The notes: generated by a model not told the origin, from the letters alone. 64,000 nt of DNA from Parvibaculum sp045863935 (GCF_045863935.1 NZ_BTVP01000003.1:73640-137639), one strand, 5' to 3'; counted from the stretch's first letter, positions 42,021 through 50,924 are shown. Numbers and translations are program-made.

Positions 42021-42685
42021 GCCACGGCCTCCAGAACGCTTTCGAAGAGTGCGCGTCCGTCGGTCGCGCCGTTCAGCGGTTCGATCATGTTTTCGGGATG
42101 CGGCATCATGCCGAAGACATTGCCGCGCTCATTGAGAATGCCGGCGATGTCGTTCAGCGAGCCGTTGGGGTTCGTGCCTTCGGCATAGCGCAGGCCCACG
42201 CGGCCTTCGCCTTCCAGGCGCTTCAGCGTTTCCGCGTCGGTGAAATAATTGCCGTCGCCATGCGCGACCGGGCAGCGCCAGACCTCGCCTTGCCTGTATT
42301 TCCGCGTGAAGTCCGTGTCGGCATTCGCGACTTCGAGCTTCACTTCCTTGCAGACGAATTTGAGGCCCGCGTTACGCATCAGCACGCCGGGCAGCAGGCC
42401 CGCTTCGCAGAGAATCTGGAAGCCGTTGCAGATGCCGAGCACGCGCACACCCTTGTCCGCCGCCTTCGCGATCGCGGGCATGATGCGCCCGCGCGCGGCG
42501 ATGGCGCCGGTGCGCAGATAGTCGCCATAGGAAAAGCCGCCGCAGAGCACCACAAGGTCGAGATCGGGCAGCTCCGTGTCGGCATGCCAGATGGGGACCG
42601 GTTTGCTGCCCGTGATGATTTCGAGAGCGCGAAGCATGTCGCGCTCGCGGTTCGAGCCGGGAAAGACGACGACGCCGGACTTCAT
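42017..42685 (-). CDS. purQ: Phosphoribosylformylglycinamidine synthase subunit PurQ (glutaminase)
   Basis: PurQ is a class I glutamine amidotransferase that supplies ammonia to PurL. KSGVVVFPGSNRERDM opens the protein; VLGICNGFQILCEAGLLPG holds the nucleophilic Cys, and GMMPHPENMIEPL holds the His-x-Glu of the triad. It is ~222 residues. The ATG at 42685 gives the usual MKxxVVVFPGSN start; a GTG two codons earlier (42691) overlaps the purS stop and is an alternative. Confidence 0.96.
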   Translation of the reverse strand: MKSGVVVFPGSNRERDMLRALEIITGSKPVPIWHADTELPDLDLVVLCGGFSYGDYLRTGAIAARGRIMPAIAKAADKGVRVLGICNGFQILCEAGLLPGVLMRNAGLKFVCKEVKLEVANADTDFTRKYRQGEVWRCPVAHGDGNYFTDAETLKRLEGEGRVGLRYAEGTNPNGSLNDIAGILNERGNVFGMMPHPENMIEPLNGATDGRALFESVLEAVA

Positions 42686-42687
42686 GC

Positions 42688-42933
42688 TCACTGCTCGTCG
42701 ATCTCCACCGCGTAGTTTTCGATCACCGTGTTCGCGAGAAGCTTCTTGCTCATCTCGTCGAGCGCGGCACGGGCTTTCGCCGGGTCTTTTTCCGCGAGTT
42801 CGACCTCGAAGAGCTTGCCCTGGCGCACGCTTTCGACGCCCGAAAAGCCGAGAGAGCCGAGCGCTCCCTCGATTGCCTTGCCCTGCGGGTCGAGAACACC
42901 GTTTTTCAGCGTGACCTTGATGCGCGCCTTCAT
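42688..42933 (-). CDS. purS: Phosphoribosylformylglycinamidine synthase subunit PurS
   Basis: PurS is the small dimeric protein that holds PurQ and PurL together. The 81-residue protein reads KARIKVTLKNGVLDPQGKAI, then GALGSLGFSGVESVRQGKLF, both characteristic. The ATG at 42933 has an AGGAAG site and begins at the conserved N-terminus; a longer upstream frame runs into the repeat at 42956-43058 and is rejected. It is the first gene of purS-purQ-purL. Confidence 0.95.
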   Translation of the reverse strand: MKARIKVTLKNGVLDPQGKAIEGALGSLGFSGVESVRQGKLFEVELAEKDPAKARAALDEMSKKLLANTVIENYAVEIDEQ

Positions 42934-42955
42934 ACTTCCTCGTCTTCCTTCATTT

Positions 42956-43058
42956 GTCATTGCCGGGCCCTCCTTCAATTTCAAGGATGCCGGCAATCCA
43001 GGGGCCGCTTGCTCTGAACGTGCGGCTCTGGATGCCCGGATCAAGTCCGGGCATGACG
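42956..43058. repeat. Palindromic intergenic repeat (purC/purS)
   Basis: ATTGCCGG ... CCGGCAAT and ATGCCCGGA/TCCGGGCAT arms with GGCCGC ... GCGGC inside, closed by GTC/GAC ends. Positions 42992-43016 are identical over 25 bases to the reverse strand of 59396-59420, so this belongs to the same family as the repeat at 59339-59452. Confidence 0.8.
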
Positions 43059-43075
43059 TCCGCCTGTGGCGAACG

Positions 43076-43840
43076 TCATTTCACCAGCGTGGGGCCGCCA
43101 CGGCGCTTCGGCTCGTTCTCCACGAGCACGCCGAGCCGCCGCGCGACTTCCTGATAGGCTTCGACCAATCCGCCCATGTCGCGGCGGAAACGATCCTTGT
43201 CGAGCTTGTCGTTGGTCCGGATGTCCCACAACCGGCAGCAATCGGGGCTGATCTCGTCGGCCAGCACCACGCGCACCATGTCGCCTTCGTAGAGACGGCC
43301 GAACTCGACCTTGAAGTCGACGAGACGGATGCCGACACCAAGGAAGAGGCCGGTCAGGAAGTCGTTAATGCGCAGAGCGAGCGCCATCATGTCGTCGATT
43401 TCCTGCGGCGTCGCCCAGCCGAAGGCCGTGATGTGCTCTTCGGAGACCATCGGGTCGTGCAACTCGTCGTTCTTGTAATAGAACTCGATGATCGAGCGCG
43501 GCAGCATCGTGCCTTCCTCGATTCCGAGACGCTTCGACAGCGACCCGGCCGCCACGTTCCGCACCACCACCTCGCAGGGGATGATCTCGACTTCGCGGAT
43601 CAACTGCTCGCGCATGTTGAGCGAGCGGATGAAATGCGTCGGTACGCCGATTTCGTTCAGGCGCGTGAAGATGAACTCGGAGATGCGATTGTTGAGAACG
43701 CCCTTGCCTTCGATGGTGGCGCGCTTCGTCGCGTCAAAGGCAGTCGCGTCGTCCTTGAAGTGCTGGATCAGCGTGCCCGGCTCCGGGCCTTCATACAGCA
43801 CCTTGGCCTTGCCTTCGTAAACGCGTCTGCGCCGGCTCAT
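43076..43840 (-). CDS. purC: SAICAR synthase PurC
   Basis: PurC joins CAIR and aspartate using ATP in purine synthesis. The 254-residue protein shows RRRRVYEGKAKVLYEGPEPG (opening), FKDDATAFDATKRATIEGKG, GVPTHFIRSL, EIIPCEVVVRNVAAGSLSKR (signature) and LVDFKVEFGRLYEG. The ATG at 43840 fits the family; in-frame sequence extends upstream to 44020 but is unlike PurC. It lies upstream of purSQL on the same strand, separated by the repeat at 42956-43058. Confidence 0.97.
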   Translation of the reverse strand: MSRRRRVYEGKAKVLYEGPEPGTLIQHFKDDATAFDATKRATIEGKGVLNNRISEFIFTRLNEIGVPTHFIRSLNMREQLIREVEIIPCEVVVRNVAAGSLSKRLGIEEGTMLPRSIIEFYYKNDELHDPMVSEEHITAFGWATPQEIDDMMALALRINDFLTGLFLGVGIRLVDFKVEFGRLYEGDMVRVVLADEISPDCCRLWDIRTNDKLDKDRFRRDMGGLVEAYQEVARRLGVLVENEPKRRGGPTLVK

Positions 43841-44094
43841 GTCGTGATTCCAATCGGTTAGCCCGGAGAGCGACTCCGGGGCTTGGGTATCGTTCCGCAC
43901 GGATTCGAGGGCCGCTCGATGCGGGAAGGAGAACCGGGGGCGGCTGCGGAATCGGCTCTCCGGCGTGCGCAAGGTAACGCAAGGCCAGACGCGATACAAT
44001 GAGCCTTTGTTGCGCCGCACGCCCGGAAAAAAGGGTCCGGAAATCAGTGGCTTAGCTATTTCGTCGCAGCGAGCCCCGTGTCGTCCGATCGCGG

Positions 44095-44123
44095 TTGATT
44101 TGAGGGAAATGGACGGCTATGCC
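44095..44123 (+). promoter_or_regulatory. Possible promoter of the ATPase zeta-subunit gene
   Basis: TTGATT, 17 bases, TATGCC, ~80 bases before the start. The remaining sequence between the divergent purC and zeta genes (43841-44203) shows no gene. Confidence 0.4.
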
Positions 44124-44203
44124 TAGGGCCAATTCCCTGCTGGTGAGGCCGGTACGCATCCCGGGCGGCCTTGGCCGGAGTTTTGAACGGAGAGACCCCA
44201 TTC

Positions 44204-44521
44204 ATGTCCACCTTCGACAAGCGCGAAGACGGTTTCGAGAAGAAGTTCGTCCATGACGAGGAGATGCGCTTCAAGGCCAATGCGCGCCGCAACAAGCTGC
44301 TCGGCCTCTGGGCGGCGGAGAAGATGGGGCTCGGCGGCGATGCTGCTGCCGCATATGCGCAGGAAGTCGTCGCGGCCGATTTCGAGGAAGCGGGTGACGA
44401 AGATGTCTTCCGCAAGATCCGGCGGGACTTCGATGCCAAGGGCGTCGACCAGTCCGATCACCAGATCCGCCGGACCATGGCCGAGCTGATGGACGAGGCG
44501 ATCCGCCAGCTTCAGAGCTGA
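44204..44521 (+). CDS. F1-ATPase inhibitor subunit zeta (DUF1476)
   Basis: A 105-residue helical protein of a family restricted to alphaproteobacteria. In Paracoccus the zeta subunit blocks ATP hydrolysis by the F1 motor. Conserved segments are STFDKREDGFEKKFVHDEEM, FKANARRNKLLGLWAAEKMG and VVAADFEEAGDEDVFRKIRR. The N-terminal inhibitory region is intact. The ATG at 44204 has a GGAGAG site. Its 3' end overlaps the convergent PAS gene by ten bases. Confidence 0.93.
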   Translation: MSTFDKREDGFEKKFVHDEEMRFKANARRNKLLGLWAAEKMGLGGDAAAAYAQEVVAADFEEAGDEDVFRKIRRDFDAKGVDQSDHQIRRTMAELMDEAIRQLQS

Positions 44522-45105
44522 AGCTGGTTCTCGAAAATCGAAATACAGCCCAGCAGGAGAATATCGTCCGGGCCTGAGCCCTCTATGGGCAGGTGGACGA
44601 ATTCGAGCTGCAGGAAATCGCGGTCCACGCCGTGAAGGCGTCCATGCGTGACATGGACGCGGCGCTCCTCCGTCACCATGCGGTAGACGCCGGCGTTGGG
44701 CGCCACATGGGCCGGGTGGTAGAAGCCCGAGATGGAGAGCCCTGTCGGGTCGAAATCGAGCCAGCGCGTCAGGTGCGTGCCGACGACCCGGAGCCGCCAG
44801 TCCTCGCCGTCCTGATCGATCCGCTCGAGCATGAAGATGCTCGGCAGCAGGGGGGCGGTTTCGCGGCAGGGGAGGTTTGAGCGGCCGAGCAGGCGTCCGT
44901 TGCCGCTGTGCTTCTTCCAGAAGGCAATGAGATTGCGCGACTGGGGATGTGCGGCCGTCCCGACCGGAACCACGCTGGTTTCGATCCGCCGCACGGCGCC
45001 TTCCGTCCCCCTTGCCGCATATGCCTGGTGTTCCGCGAACATCTTTCGGGCCTTTGCGTCCGTCGCGCCGCCCCTCGCGGGCGCGTCCCGCCAATTTCGC
45101 CGCAA
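44512..45105 (-). CDS. PAS domain (PAS_5 family) protein
   Basis: A 197-residue protein with the pattern of the alphaproteobacterial PAS_5 family over ~50-190: LIAFWKKHSGNGRLLGRSNL, then FMLERIDQDGEDWRLRVVGT, LTRWLDFDPTGLSISGFYHP, ending DDILLLGCISIFENQLQ. No output domain is seen, so it may sense a ligand and act through a partner. The first ~40 residues are poorly conserved and the start is uncertain. It converges with the zeta-subunit gene. Function unknown. Confidence 0.65.
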   Translation of the reverse strand: MRRNWRDAPARGGATDAKARKMFAEHQAYAARGTEGAVRRIETSVVPVGTAAHPQSRNLIAFWKKHSGNGRLLGRSNLPCRETAPLLPSIFMLERIDQDGEDWRLRVVGTHLTRWLDFDPTGLSISGFYHPAHVAPNAGVYRMVTEERRVHVTHGRLHGVDRDFLQLEFVHLPIEGSGPDDILLLGCISIFENQLQL

Positions 45106-45151
45106 ACGCTATAAGATGCCGTTAATACGCTTCTTTTGGTCTTTCTGTGGT

Positions 45152-45850
45152 TCACACAGCGGCGCCGGTGAGCGTTGCGGCAAAGGCTGCAGCGGCGGTT
45201 TCTCTGGCATTTTCCTCGCTGAGGCCCGGAATTCTGTTTGCTGCGGATTCGCGCATCCGGTGCATGGCGCCCCAGGCCACGGCTTCGATGGCGAGCCGCG
45301 CCGCGAGCTTCAGGGCGGGGGAGGGGGCGTCTTTGCGGCCCATGGCCTTCATGGCGATGCTGGCGAGCGCGTCCCTGTGCTGGCCGCGTAGCTCCCGCGC
45401 ATGCAATTGCCCGAATTCGGGGATATCCATGGCACATCGGTCAACAAGCCAGATTGCCTGCCGAGCCTCGTGCAGCATGTCGTAAAGCTCTCGGCCGATG
45501 GCAAGGAGCACCTCGCGGTCGACCTTGGCGCGCGGCTTCAGGGCGGCGTCCAAGGATGGCCAGTGCCGAACTTCCGCCGCCCGCGTGACAAACACCGCCA
45601 CTGTCTCCGCCATGCCGGGATCGGCAAGGGGCAGGGCGAGTGCGTCGAGTGGCCGGGCGCAGAGCTTCAGGATCGCCAAGTGGAAGAGCGCTTCCTTGCT
45701 CGAAACATAAAGGTAGAGCGCGCCGGCCGACACGCCGGCCGCCTTTGCTACATCCGTCATCTGCGTTCGCCTCACGCCCAGGTCGGTGAAGCAGGCAATC
45801 GCCGCTTCGGCGATTGCCTCCAGTTTCCGCGGTTCCTTTTTGCGTGCCAC
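45152..45850 (-). CDS. TetR/AcrR family transcriptional regulator
   Basis: A 232-residue repressor-type protein. The N-terminal helix-turn-helix reads AIAEAAIACFTDLGVRRTQM, then TDVAKAAGVSAGALYLYVSS with KEALFHLAI, typical of TetR; the C-terminal ~170 residues form a ligand domain. The GTG start at 45850 is chosen because AGGAGA lies six bases upstream; the ATG at 45919 falls inside the putative operator and has no ribosome site. It is divergent from the PQQ dehydrogenase gene, which it probably controls together with itself. Confidence 0.88.
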   Translation of the reverse strand: MARKKEPRKLEAIAEAAIACFTDLGVRRTQMTDVAKAAGVSAGALYLYVSSKEALFHLAILKLCARPLDALALPLADPGMAETVAVFVTRAAEVRHWPSLDAALKPRAKVDREVLLAIGRELYDMLHEARQAIWLVDRCAMDIPEFGQLHARELRGQHRDALASIAMKAMGRKDAPSPALKLAARLAIEAVAWGAMHRMRESAANRIPGLSEENARETAAAAFAATLTGAAV

Positions 45851-45907
45851 GCCGTCTCCTTTTTCGGGCCTCTCCGGCTTGCGAATCGTCTTGACTCCTA
45901 GAATAAA

Positions 45908-45922
45908 TGAATGAATCATTCA
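45908..45922. promoter_or_regulatory. Operator between tetR-type gene and PQQ dehydrogenase gene
   Basis: TGAATGA-A-TCATTCA is a perfect 7+7 inverted repeat, itself enclosed by TTGACT (45891-45896) and AGTCAA (45922-45927). On the minus strand TTGACT-N16-TATTCT is a good promoter for the regulator, with the operator between -35 and -10, fitting self-repression. Confidence 0.7.
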
Positions 45923-45950
45923 GTCAAATTATTTCATCGGGAGACGGGAC

Positions 45951-47876
45951 ATGATCCGCACGGTTGCGCTGGTTCTTATCGGGCTGATGGCGTCGTTCTC
46001 TCCGGCGCGGGCCGAAGCGGGTTGGTCTCATTACGGCGGCGATGCGGGCGGCACGCGCCATTCCATCGCGGCGGAGATTACGCCCGGGAATGTGGGGGAG
46101 CTTCAGCGCGCCTGGCTTTATCGCACGGGCGACATGACGGCCCGCGCGGACGACATGAAATACAGCGCCTTCGAGGGAACGCCGATCCTCGTCGCGGGCG
46201 CGCTCATCTTCTGCACGCCCTTCAACGAAGTGATCGCGCTCGATCCAGGCACGGGTGCCGAGAAGTGGCGCTACGATCCAAAAGTTGAGGGCGGTTACCG
46301 TCCCGCCAATCAGTTCGTCTGCCGGGGTGTCACGCATTGGGCCGATGCGGCGGCGGGCGAGGGCGATCTCTGCGCTTCGCGCCTCTTCATGGGCACGACT
46401 GACGGACGCCTCGTCGCCCTCGACGCGCCGACCGGTCAACCTTGCCTCGGTTTCGGCATGGATGGCGAGGTGACAATCGATCCCGGCATGCCGCTTCTGA
46501 CGCGCAGCGAGTTCCAGATCACCTCGCCTCCCGTCGTCGCGCGCGGGGTTGTCGTGATCGGCTCGGCCATCGGCGACAACCAGCGTGCGGATGCGCCGCG
46601 CGGCACGGTGCGTGCCTATGATGCGCGCACGGGCAAGCCGCGCTGGAGTTTCAATCCCGTGGCGCGGGGAGCGAAAGACTTTCCTTCGGACTGGCAGGAC
46701 GGCTCGGCGGAGCGCACCGGCCATGCCAATGCATGGGCACCAATGTCGGCGGACGAAGCGCGCGGTATGGTCTTCGTCCCGACCTCTTCGCCGTCGCCGG
46801 ACTTTTTTGGCGGTGAACGCGTGGGCAACAACGCCTATGCGAATTCCGTCGTTGCGCTCGATGCGACGAGCGGCGACGTGCGCTGGCATTTTCAGACCGT
46901 GCATCACGATGTCTGGGACTACGATCTCCCCGCGCAGCCGAGCCTCGTCACCTTGCAGCGTGACGGCAAGCCGCTCGACGCGGTGGTGCAGGTGACGAAG
47001 ACCGGCCTCGTCTTCGTGCTCGACCGCGATACCGGCAAGCCCGTCTTCGAAGTCGGGGAGCGGCCCGTTCCGCAGGGCGGCGTTCTCGGTGAAGTGCTGT
47101 CGCCGACGCAGCCTTTCCCGGTCGCACCGCCGCCATTGGTCCCGCAGAAGCTTTCGGCCGATGACGCCTGGGGACTTACCTTCTGGGATCGCAATGTCTG
47201 TCGCGAGCAGATCGCCGCGGCCCGCTCGGAAGGGATTTTCACGCCACCGTCGGAGCAGGGGACGATCCTCTTTCCGTTCACGGGCGGCGGCGCCAACTGG
47301 GGCGGCATGGCGTTCGATCCCGCAAGCCAGATCATGTATGTCAACACGAGCCGCGCGGCGCATATCGTTACCTTGATCCCGCGTGACAAATTCGCGGAAG
47401 CGAAGGCGGCGGAACCGGACAAGGAGATTTCCCCGCAAACGGGAACGGCGTGGGGCATGAAGCGCGACATTCTTCTGTCGCCCATCGACCTGCCATGCAA
47501 CAAGCCGCCTTTCGGCATGCTTCACGCGATCGACCTCAATGATGGAACGATCAAGTGGGAGAGCGTGCTCGGCACGGTCCGCGATCTTGCGCCCGTTCCC
47601 CTGCCGTGGAAGACGGGCACGCCGAACTTCGGCGGTCCGGTCGTCACTGCCGGAGGCGTCGTCTTCATCGGCGCCGCGATGGACAATTATCTGCGCGCCT
47701 ACGACGCCGCCTCGGGCGAGGAGTTGTGGAAGGGCCGTCTTCCCGCTGGCGGGCAGGCGACACCGATGACTTACGAATGGGAGGGGCGCCAGTATGTCGT
47801 CATCGCCGCGGGCGGCCATTCGACATCGACGACCACGCTCGGGGATTCCATGGTTGCCTTCGCGCTGCCGGATTAG
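45951..47876 (+). CDS. PQQ-dependent dehydrogenase (quinoprotein), periplasmic
   Basis: A 641-residue quinoprotein with a signal peptide (RTVALVLIGLMASFSPARAE). Repeated eight-bladed propeller motifs are seen: VIALDPGTGAEKWRYDPKV, LVALDAPTGQPCLGFGMDGE, VVALDATSGDVRWHFQTVHH, FVLDRDTGKPVFEVGERPV, LRAYDAASGEELWKGRLPAG. It resembles the propeller part of membrane glucose dehydrogenase (HHDVWDYDLPAQPSLVTL, NWGGMAFDPASQIMYVNTSR) but lacks its five-helix membrane domain. The substrate is probably a sugar or alcohol and is unknown. It is divergent from the TetR gene. Confidence 0.85.
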   Translation: MIRTVALVLIGLMASFSPARAEAGWSHYGGDAGGTRHSIAAEITPGNVGELQRAWLYRTGDMTARADDMKYSAFEGTPILVAGALIFCTPFNEVIALDPGTGAEKWRYDPKVEGGYRPANQFVCRGVTHWADAAAGEGDLCASRLFMGTTDGRLVALDAPTGQPCLGFGMDGEVTIDPGMPLLTRSEFQITSPPVVARGVVVIGSAIGDNQRADAPRGTVRAYDARTGKPRWSFNPVARGAKDFPSDWQDGSAERTGHANAWAPMSADEARGMVFVPTSSPSPDFFGGERVGNNAYANSVVALDATSGDVRWHFQTVHHDVWDYDLPAQPSLVTLQRDGKPLDAVVQVTKTGLVFVLDRDTGKPVFEVGERPVPQGGVLGEVLSPTQPFPVAPPPLVPQKLSADDAWGLTFWDRNVCREQIAAARSEGIFTPPSEQGTILFPFTGGGANWGGMAFDPASQIMYVNTSRAAHIVTLIPRDKFAEAKAAEPDKEISPQTGTAWGMKRDILLSPIDLPCNKPPFGMLHAIDLNDGTIKWESVLGTVRDLAPVPLPWKTGTPNFGGPVVTAGGVVFIGAAMDNYLRAYDAASGEELWKGRLPAGGQATPMTYEWEGRQYVVIAAGGHSTSTTTLGDSMVAFALPD

Positions 47877-47956
47877 CCCCGCATTCCGCTTGTCATCGTG
47901 CCGCGCCTCCCCGCACAATCCTCCCACGAACAACAAAAACAAGGGGAGGGGTGGCC

Positions 47957-48736
47957 ATGACCGCCTATGAAAACGTCACCATCGAGAAACACGGCCCGGT
48001 AGCGCTCGTCCGGTTCGATCGCAAGGGTGCGCGCAACGCCTTCAATCAGCAGACGATCCTCGAACTCACGGACGTCGCGCGCCGCTTCCAGGACGATCTC
48101 GAAACGCAGGCCGTGGTGCTGACCGGCACGCGCGAATCCTTCTCAGGCGGCATCGACCTCAAGGAGCGTGCCTCGCGCGCCGTCACGGCGGGCAGCGACC
48201 TCGAACTGCGCCGCACCTATTATCGCGGTGTAAAGCTCTGCCAGGCCTGGGAGGACATGCCGCAGATCACGGTCGCCGCCATCGAGGGCATGGCGGTCGG
48301 TGCGGGCGTCGCACTGCCGCTCGCGCTCGACTGGCGCGTCATGGGCCGGAACGCCTTTCTCTATGTCCCGGAAGTGAAGATCGGCATCAACCTGCAATGG
48401 GGGGCGCTGCCGCGCCTCATCACGCTGGTGGGGCCCGCCCGCGCGAAGCGCATCTGTATTCTCTGCGAGCGCATGAGCGCCGCGCACGCGCTCGACTGGG
48501 GTCTCATCGAGGAGATCGCCGAGGACGGCCATGTGGTCGAGAAGGCGATGGAGCTTGCCGCCACTGCGGCGTCGATGCCCGCGCCCGCCGTCCGCATGGT
48601 CAAGGAAGCGGTCAACGCAACGGCCAATGCGCTTCACAAGGTGAGCGCCTATGCCGATGCCGACCAGAGCCAGCTCTCGACCAATTTCCGGTCCGCGCAG
48701 GAGGAAAGCGACAAGTTCGTGAAGGGAGGGAAGTAG
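47957..48736 (+). CDS. Enoyl-CoA hydratase/isomerase family protein
   Basis: A 259-residue crotonase-fold enzyme acting on acyl-CoA. ALVRFDRKGARNAFNQQTIL opens the fold; VVLTGTRESFSGGIDLKERA and ITVAAIEGMAVGAGVALPLA carry the two oxyanion-hole segments; the C-terminal helices follow (SMPAPAVRMVKEAVNATANA). The usual catalytic Glu positions cannot be fixed by eye, so hydratase versus isomerase is open. The ATG at 47957 follows GGGGAGGG; the frame is open far upstream but inside the quinoprotein gene. It follows the quinoprotein by 80 bases. Confidence 0.87.
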   Translation: MTAYENVTIEKHGPVALVRFDRKGARNAFNQQTILELTDVARRFQDDLETQAVVLTGTRESFSGGIDLKERASRAVTAGSDLELRRTYYRGVKLCQAWEDMPQITVAAIEGMAVGAGVALPLALDWRVMGRNAFLYVPEVKIGINLQWGALPRLITLVGPARAKRICILCERMSAAHALDWGLIEEIAEDGHVVEKAMELAATAASMPAPAVRMVKEAVNATANALHKVSAYADADQSQLSTNFRSAQEESDKFVKGGK

Positions 48737-48737
48737 C

Positions 48738-49460
48738 TCAGGCTACTTCCTTCACCTTCAGCCGGGATGCGATCTGTTCGAGGGAGAGGAGATGGTTCCC
48801 CTCCTTCACCAGATCGTAGACCGTCACGTTCAGGGCGCGGAGCGTCTTGCGGACGATCGCTCTCGTCTCCGGGTGCTCGTCGAAGTCGATCACATTGACG
48901 CAGGCCGTGTTCTGGTCGAGCGCGGCGAAGGTCGAAAGCCCGGTGCCGAGCGCCCAGCCGATCACGAGCCGGTTGATGCCGCCATGCGCGACGAGGGCGA
49001 GCGTGTCCCATTCGGGCTCGGCGATCACCGTTTCGAGCGCGGAGACGACACGCGCGTTTACGTCCTCGAAGCTGTCGCCGCCATTGTAGCGGGCGCCCGG
49101 CACATGCGCGTCGCGGAAGGAATAGGCGATGTCGTTCAGATCCGTGATCTGCTCGCGGAAGGTTGGGTCGCCGCGCAGTTCGACGAAGTGATCGAGCGGC
49201 TCGATCTCCAGTCCGCGTCCTTCGAGGACGAGGCGCGCCGTTTCCAGCGAGCGGGGAAAGCTCGAACTCACCGCCCGGTCGAACGGGATTTTCGCCAGCG
49301 CCTTGCCGGTGAGGCTCGCCTGTTCGCGGCCCCAATCCGTCAGTGGCACAGCCGCGGGGTCGGCCACGCGGTTGCCCATGTCGTCGACATAGGACACGTC
49401 GCCATGGCGAAACAGATAGATGCGGCGGCGGCGCGAGCCGTCGAAAGCGGTGCGGAGCAT
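48738..49460 (-). CDS. Histidine phosphatase (phosphoglycerate mutase-like) family protein
   Basis: A 240-residue protein with the catalytic RHG motif in RRRIYLFRHGDVSYVDDMGN, SSSFPRSLETARLVLEGRGL, and the second His in LALVAHGGINRLVIGWALG. These place it in the branch-1 histidine phosphatases, which include phosphoglycerate mutases, cobalamin phosphatases and broad phosphatases; the substrate is not evident. The ATG at 49460 has a GAGGGA site. It converges with the enoyl-CoA hydratase gene, one base apart. Confidence 0.85.
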   Translation of the reverse strand: MLRTAFDGSRRRRIYLFRHGDVSYVDDMGNRVADPAAVPLTDWGREQASLTGKALAKIPFDRAVSSSFPRSLETARLVLEGRGLEIEPLDHFVELRGDPTFREQITDLNDIAYSFRDAHVPGARYNGGDSFEDVNARVVSALETVIAEPEWDTLALVAHGGINRLVIGWALGTGLSTFAALDQNTACVNVIDFDEHPETRAIVRKTLRALNVTVYDLVKEGNHLLSLEQIASRLKVKEVA

Positions 49461-49528
49461 GGGGTATCCCTCAGTCGCGAAAACCAATGCCGCGCAGTAT
49501 AGGCCGGAATGTGACGGGCGGGTGACGC

Positions 49529-50866
49529 CTATTCGGCCGCCTTGCCCCGCCTCGCCATCGCTTCCTTGCCGAAGACGCGGGCGAAGATCGTGTCCACATG
49601 CTTCGTGTGGTAGCCGAGGTCGAAGCGTTCCTCGATTTCGGCGTCGCTCAGGTACTTCTTCACGTCGGCATCGGCCTTGAGAAGTTCGAGGAAGTTGCCT
49701 TCCCCGCGCCAGACCGGCATGGCGTTGCGCTGCACGAGGCGGTAGGCGTCCTCGCGGCTCGCGCCCTTCTGCGTCAGCGCCAGCAGCACGCGCTGCGAGT
49801 GGACGAGCCCGCCCAGCCTGTCGAGGTTCTTCTGCATCTGCTCGGGATAAACGAGCAGCTTGTCGATGACGTTTGTGAGGCGGACCAGTGCGAAGTCGAG
49901 CGTCACCGTCGCGTCCGGGCCGATCATGCGTTCCACGGAGGAGTGCGAGATATCGCGCTCATGCCAGAGCGCCACGTTTTCCATCGCCGGAATGCTCATG
50001 CCGCGCACGAGGCGGGCGAGGCCGGTCAGGTTCTCGGTCAGCACCGGGTTGCGCTTGTGCGGCATCGCCGACGAGCCCTTCTGGCCTTCCGAGAAAAATT
50101 CCTCGGCTTCCAGAACTTCCGTGCGCTGAAGATGGCGGATTTCCGTCGCCAGCCGTTCGATGGACGAGGCGATGACGCCGAGCGTCGCAAAGAACATGGC
50201 ATGCCGGTCGCGTGGGATCACCTGCGTCGAGACGGGCTCGACCGCGAGGCCGAGCGCCTTGGCGACATGCTCTTCCACGCGCGGGTCGATATTGGCGAAG
50301 GTACCCACGGCGCCCGAAATAGCGCAGGTCGCGATTTCCTTGCGCGCGTTGACGAGCCGTTCGCGGCAGCGCGTGAACTCGGCATAGGCTTCCGCCATCT
50401 TGAGGCCGAAGGTCACCGGCTCGGCATGGATGCCGTGGCTGCGGCCGATGCAGACCGTGTCCTTGTGCTCGAAGGCGCGGCGCTCGATGGCGGCGAGCAG
50501 CCCGTCCATGTCCTTCAGAAGAATGTCGGAGGCGCGGGCAAGCTGCACGTTGAGGCAGGTGTCGAGCACGTCCGACGAGGTCATGCCCTGATGGACGAAG
50601 CGCGAATCCTCGCCGATGAATTCCGCCAGATGCGTGAGGAAGGCGATGACGTCGTGCTTCACCTCGCGCTCGATCTCGTCGATCTTGGCGACGTCGAACA
50701 CGGCCTTGTCGCCGCGCTCGCGGATGTTCTTCGCGGCGTCCTTCGGGATCACGCCGATCTCCGCCAGCGCCTCGCAGGCATGGGCCTCGATCTCGAACCA
50801 GATGCGGAACTTCGTGTCGGGTTCCCAGATAGCGACCATTTCCGGTCGCGAATAGCGCGGGATCAT
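49529..50866 (-). CDS. purB: Adenylosuccinate lyase PurB
   Basis: PurB cleaves SAICAR and adenylosuccinate in purine synthesis. The 445-residue protein begins IPRYSRPEMVAIWEPDTKFR, has the catalytic His region (MTSSDVLDTCLNVQLARAS, IGRSHGIHAEPVTFGLKMA) and the family signature GSSAMPHKRNPVLTENLTGL. It is a single gene, apart from the other pur genes, followed by the histidine phosphatase gene on the same strand. Confidence 0.97.
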   Translation of the reverse strand: MIPRYSRPEMVAIWEPDTKFRIWFEIEAHACEALAEIGVIPKDAAKNIRERGDKAVFDVAKIDEIEREVKHDVIAFLTHLAEFIGEDSRFVHQGMTSSDVLDTCLNVQLARASDILLKDMDGLLAAIERRAFEHKDTVCIGRSHGIHAEPVTFGLKMAEAYAEFTRCRERLVNARKEIATCAISGAVGTFANIDPRVEEHVAKALGLAVEPVSTQVIPRDRHAMFFATLGVIASSIERLATEIRHLQRTEVLEAEEFFSEGQKGSSAMPHKRNPVLTENLTGLARLVRGMSIPAMENVALWHERDISHSSVERMIGPDATVTLDFALVRLTNVIDKLLVYPEQMQKNLDRLGGLVHSQRVLLALTQKGASREDAYRLVQRNAMPVWRGEGNFLELLKADADVKKYLSDAEIEERFDLGYHTKHVDTIFARVFGKEAMARRGKAAE

Positions 50867-50924
50867 CAGACGCCTCGTGATGCTTGAAAGGATGAGCGGG
50901 GTTTAGCACCGGGGGGCCCGTCCT

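Noticed and set aside
40032..42188. A 718-codon frame antisense to purL and purQ
   Set aside because: Same type of shadow; the sense strand encodes intact PurL and PurQ with catalytic motifs.
45924..47942. A 672-codon frame antisense to the quinoprotein gene
   Set aside because: Arg/His-rich shadow; the plus strand has a signal peptide and propeller repeats.
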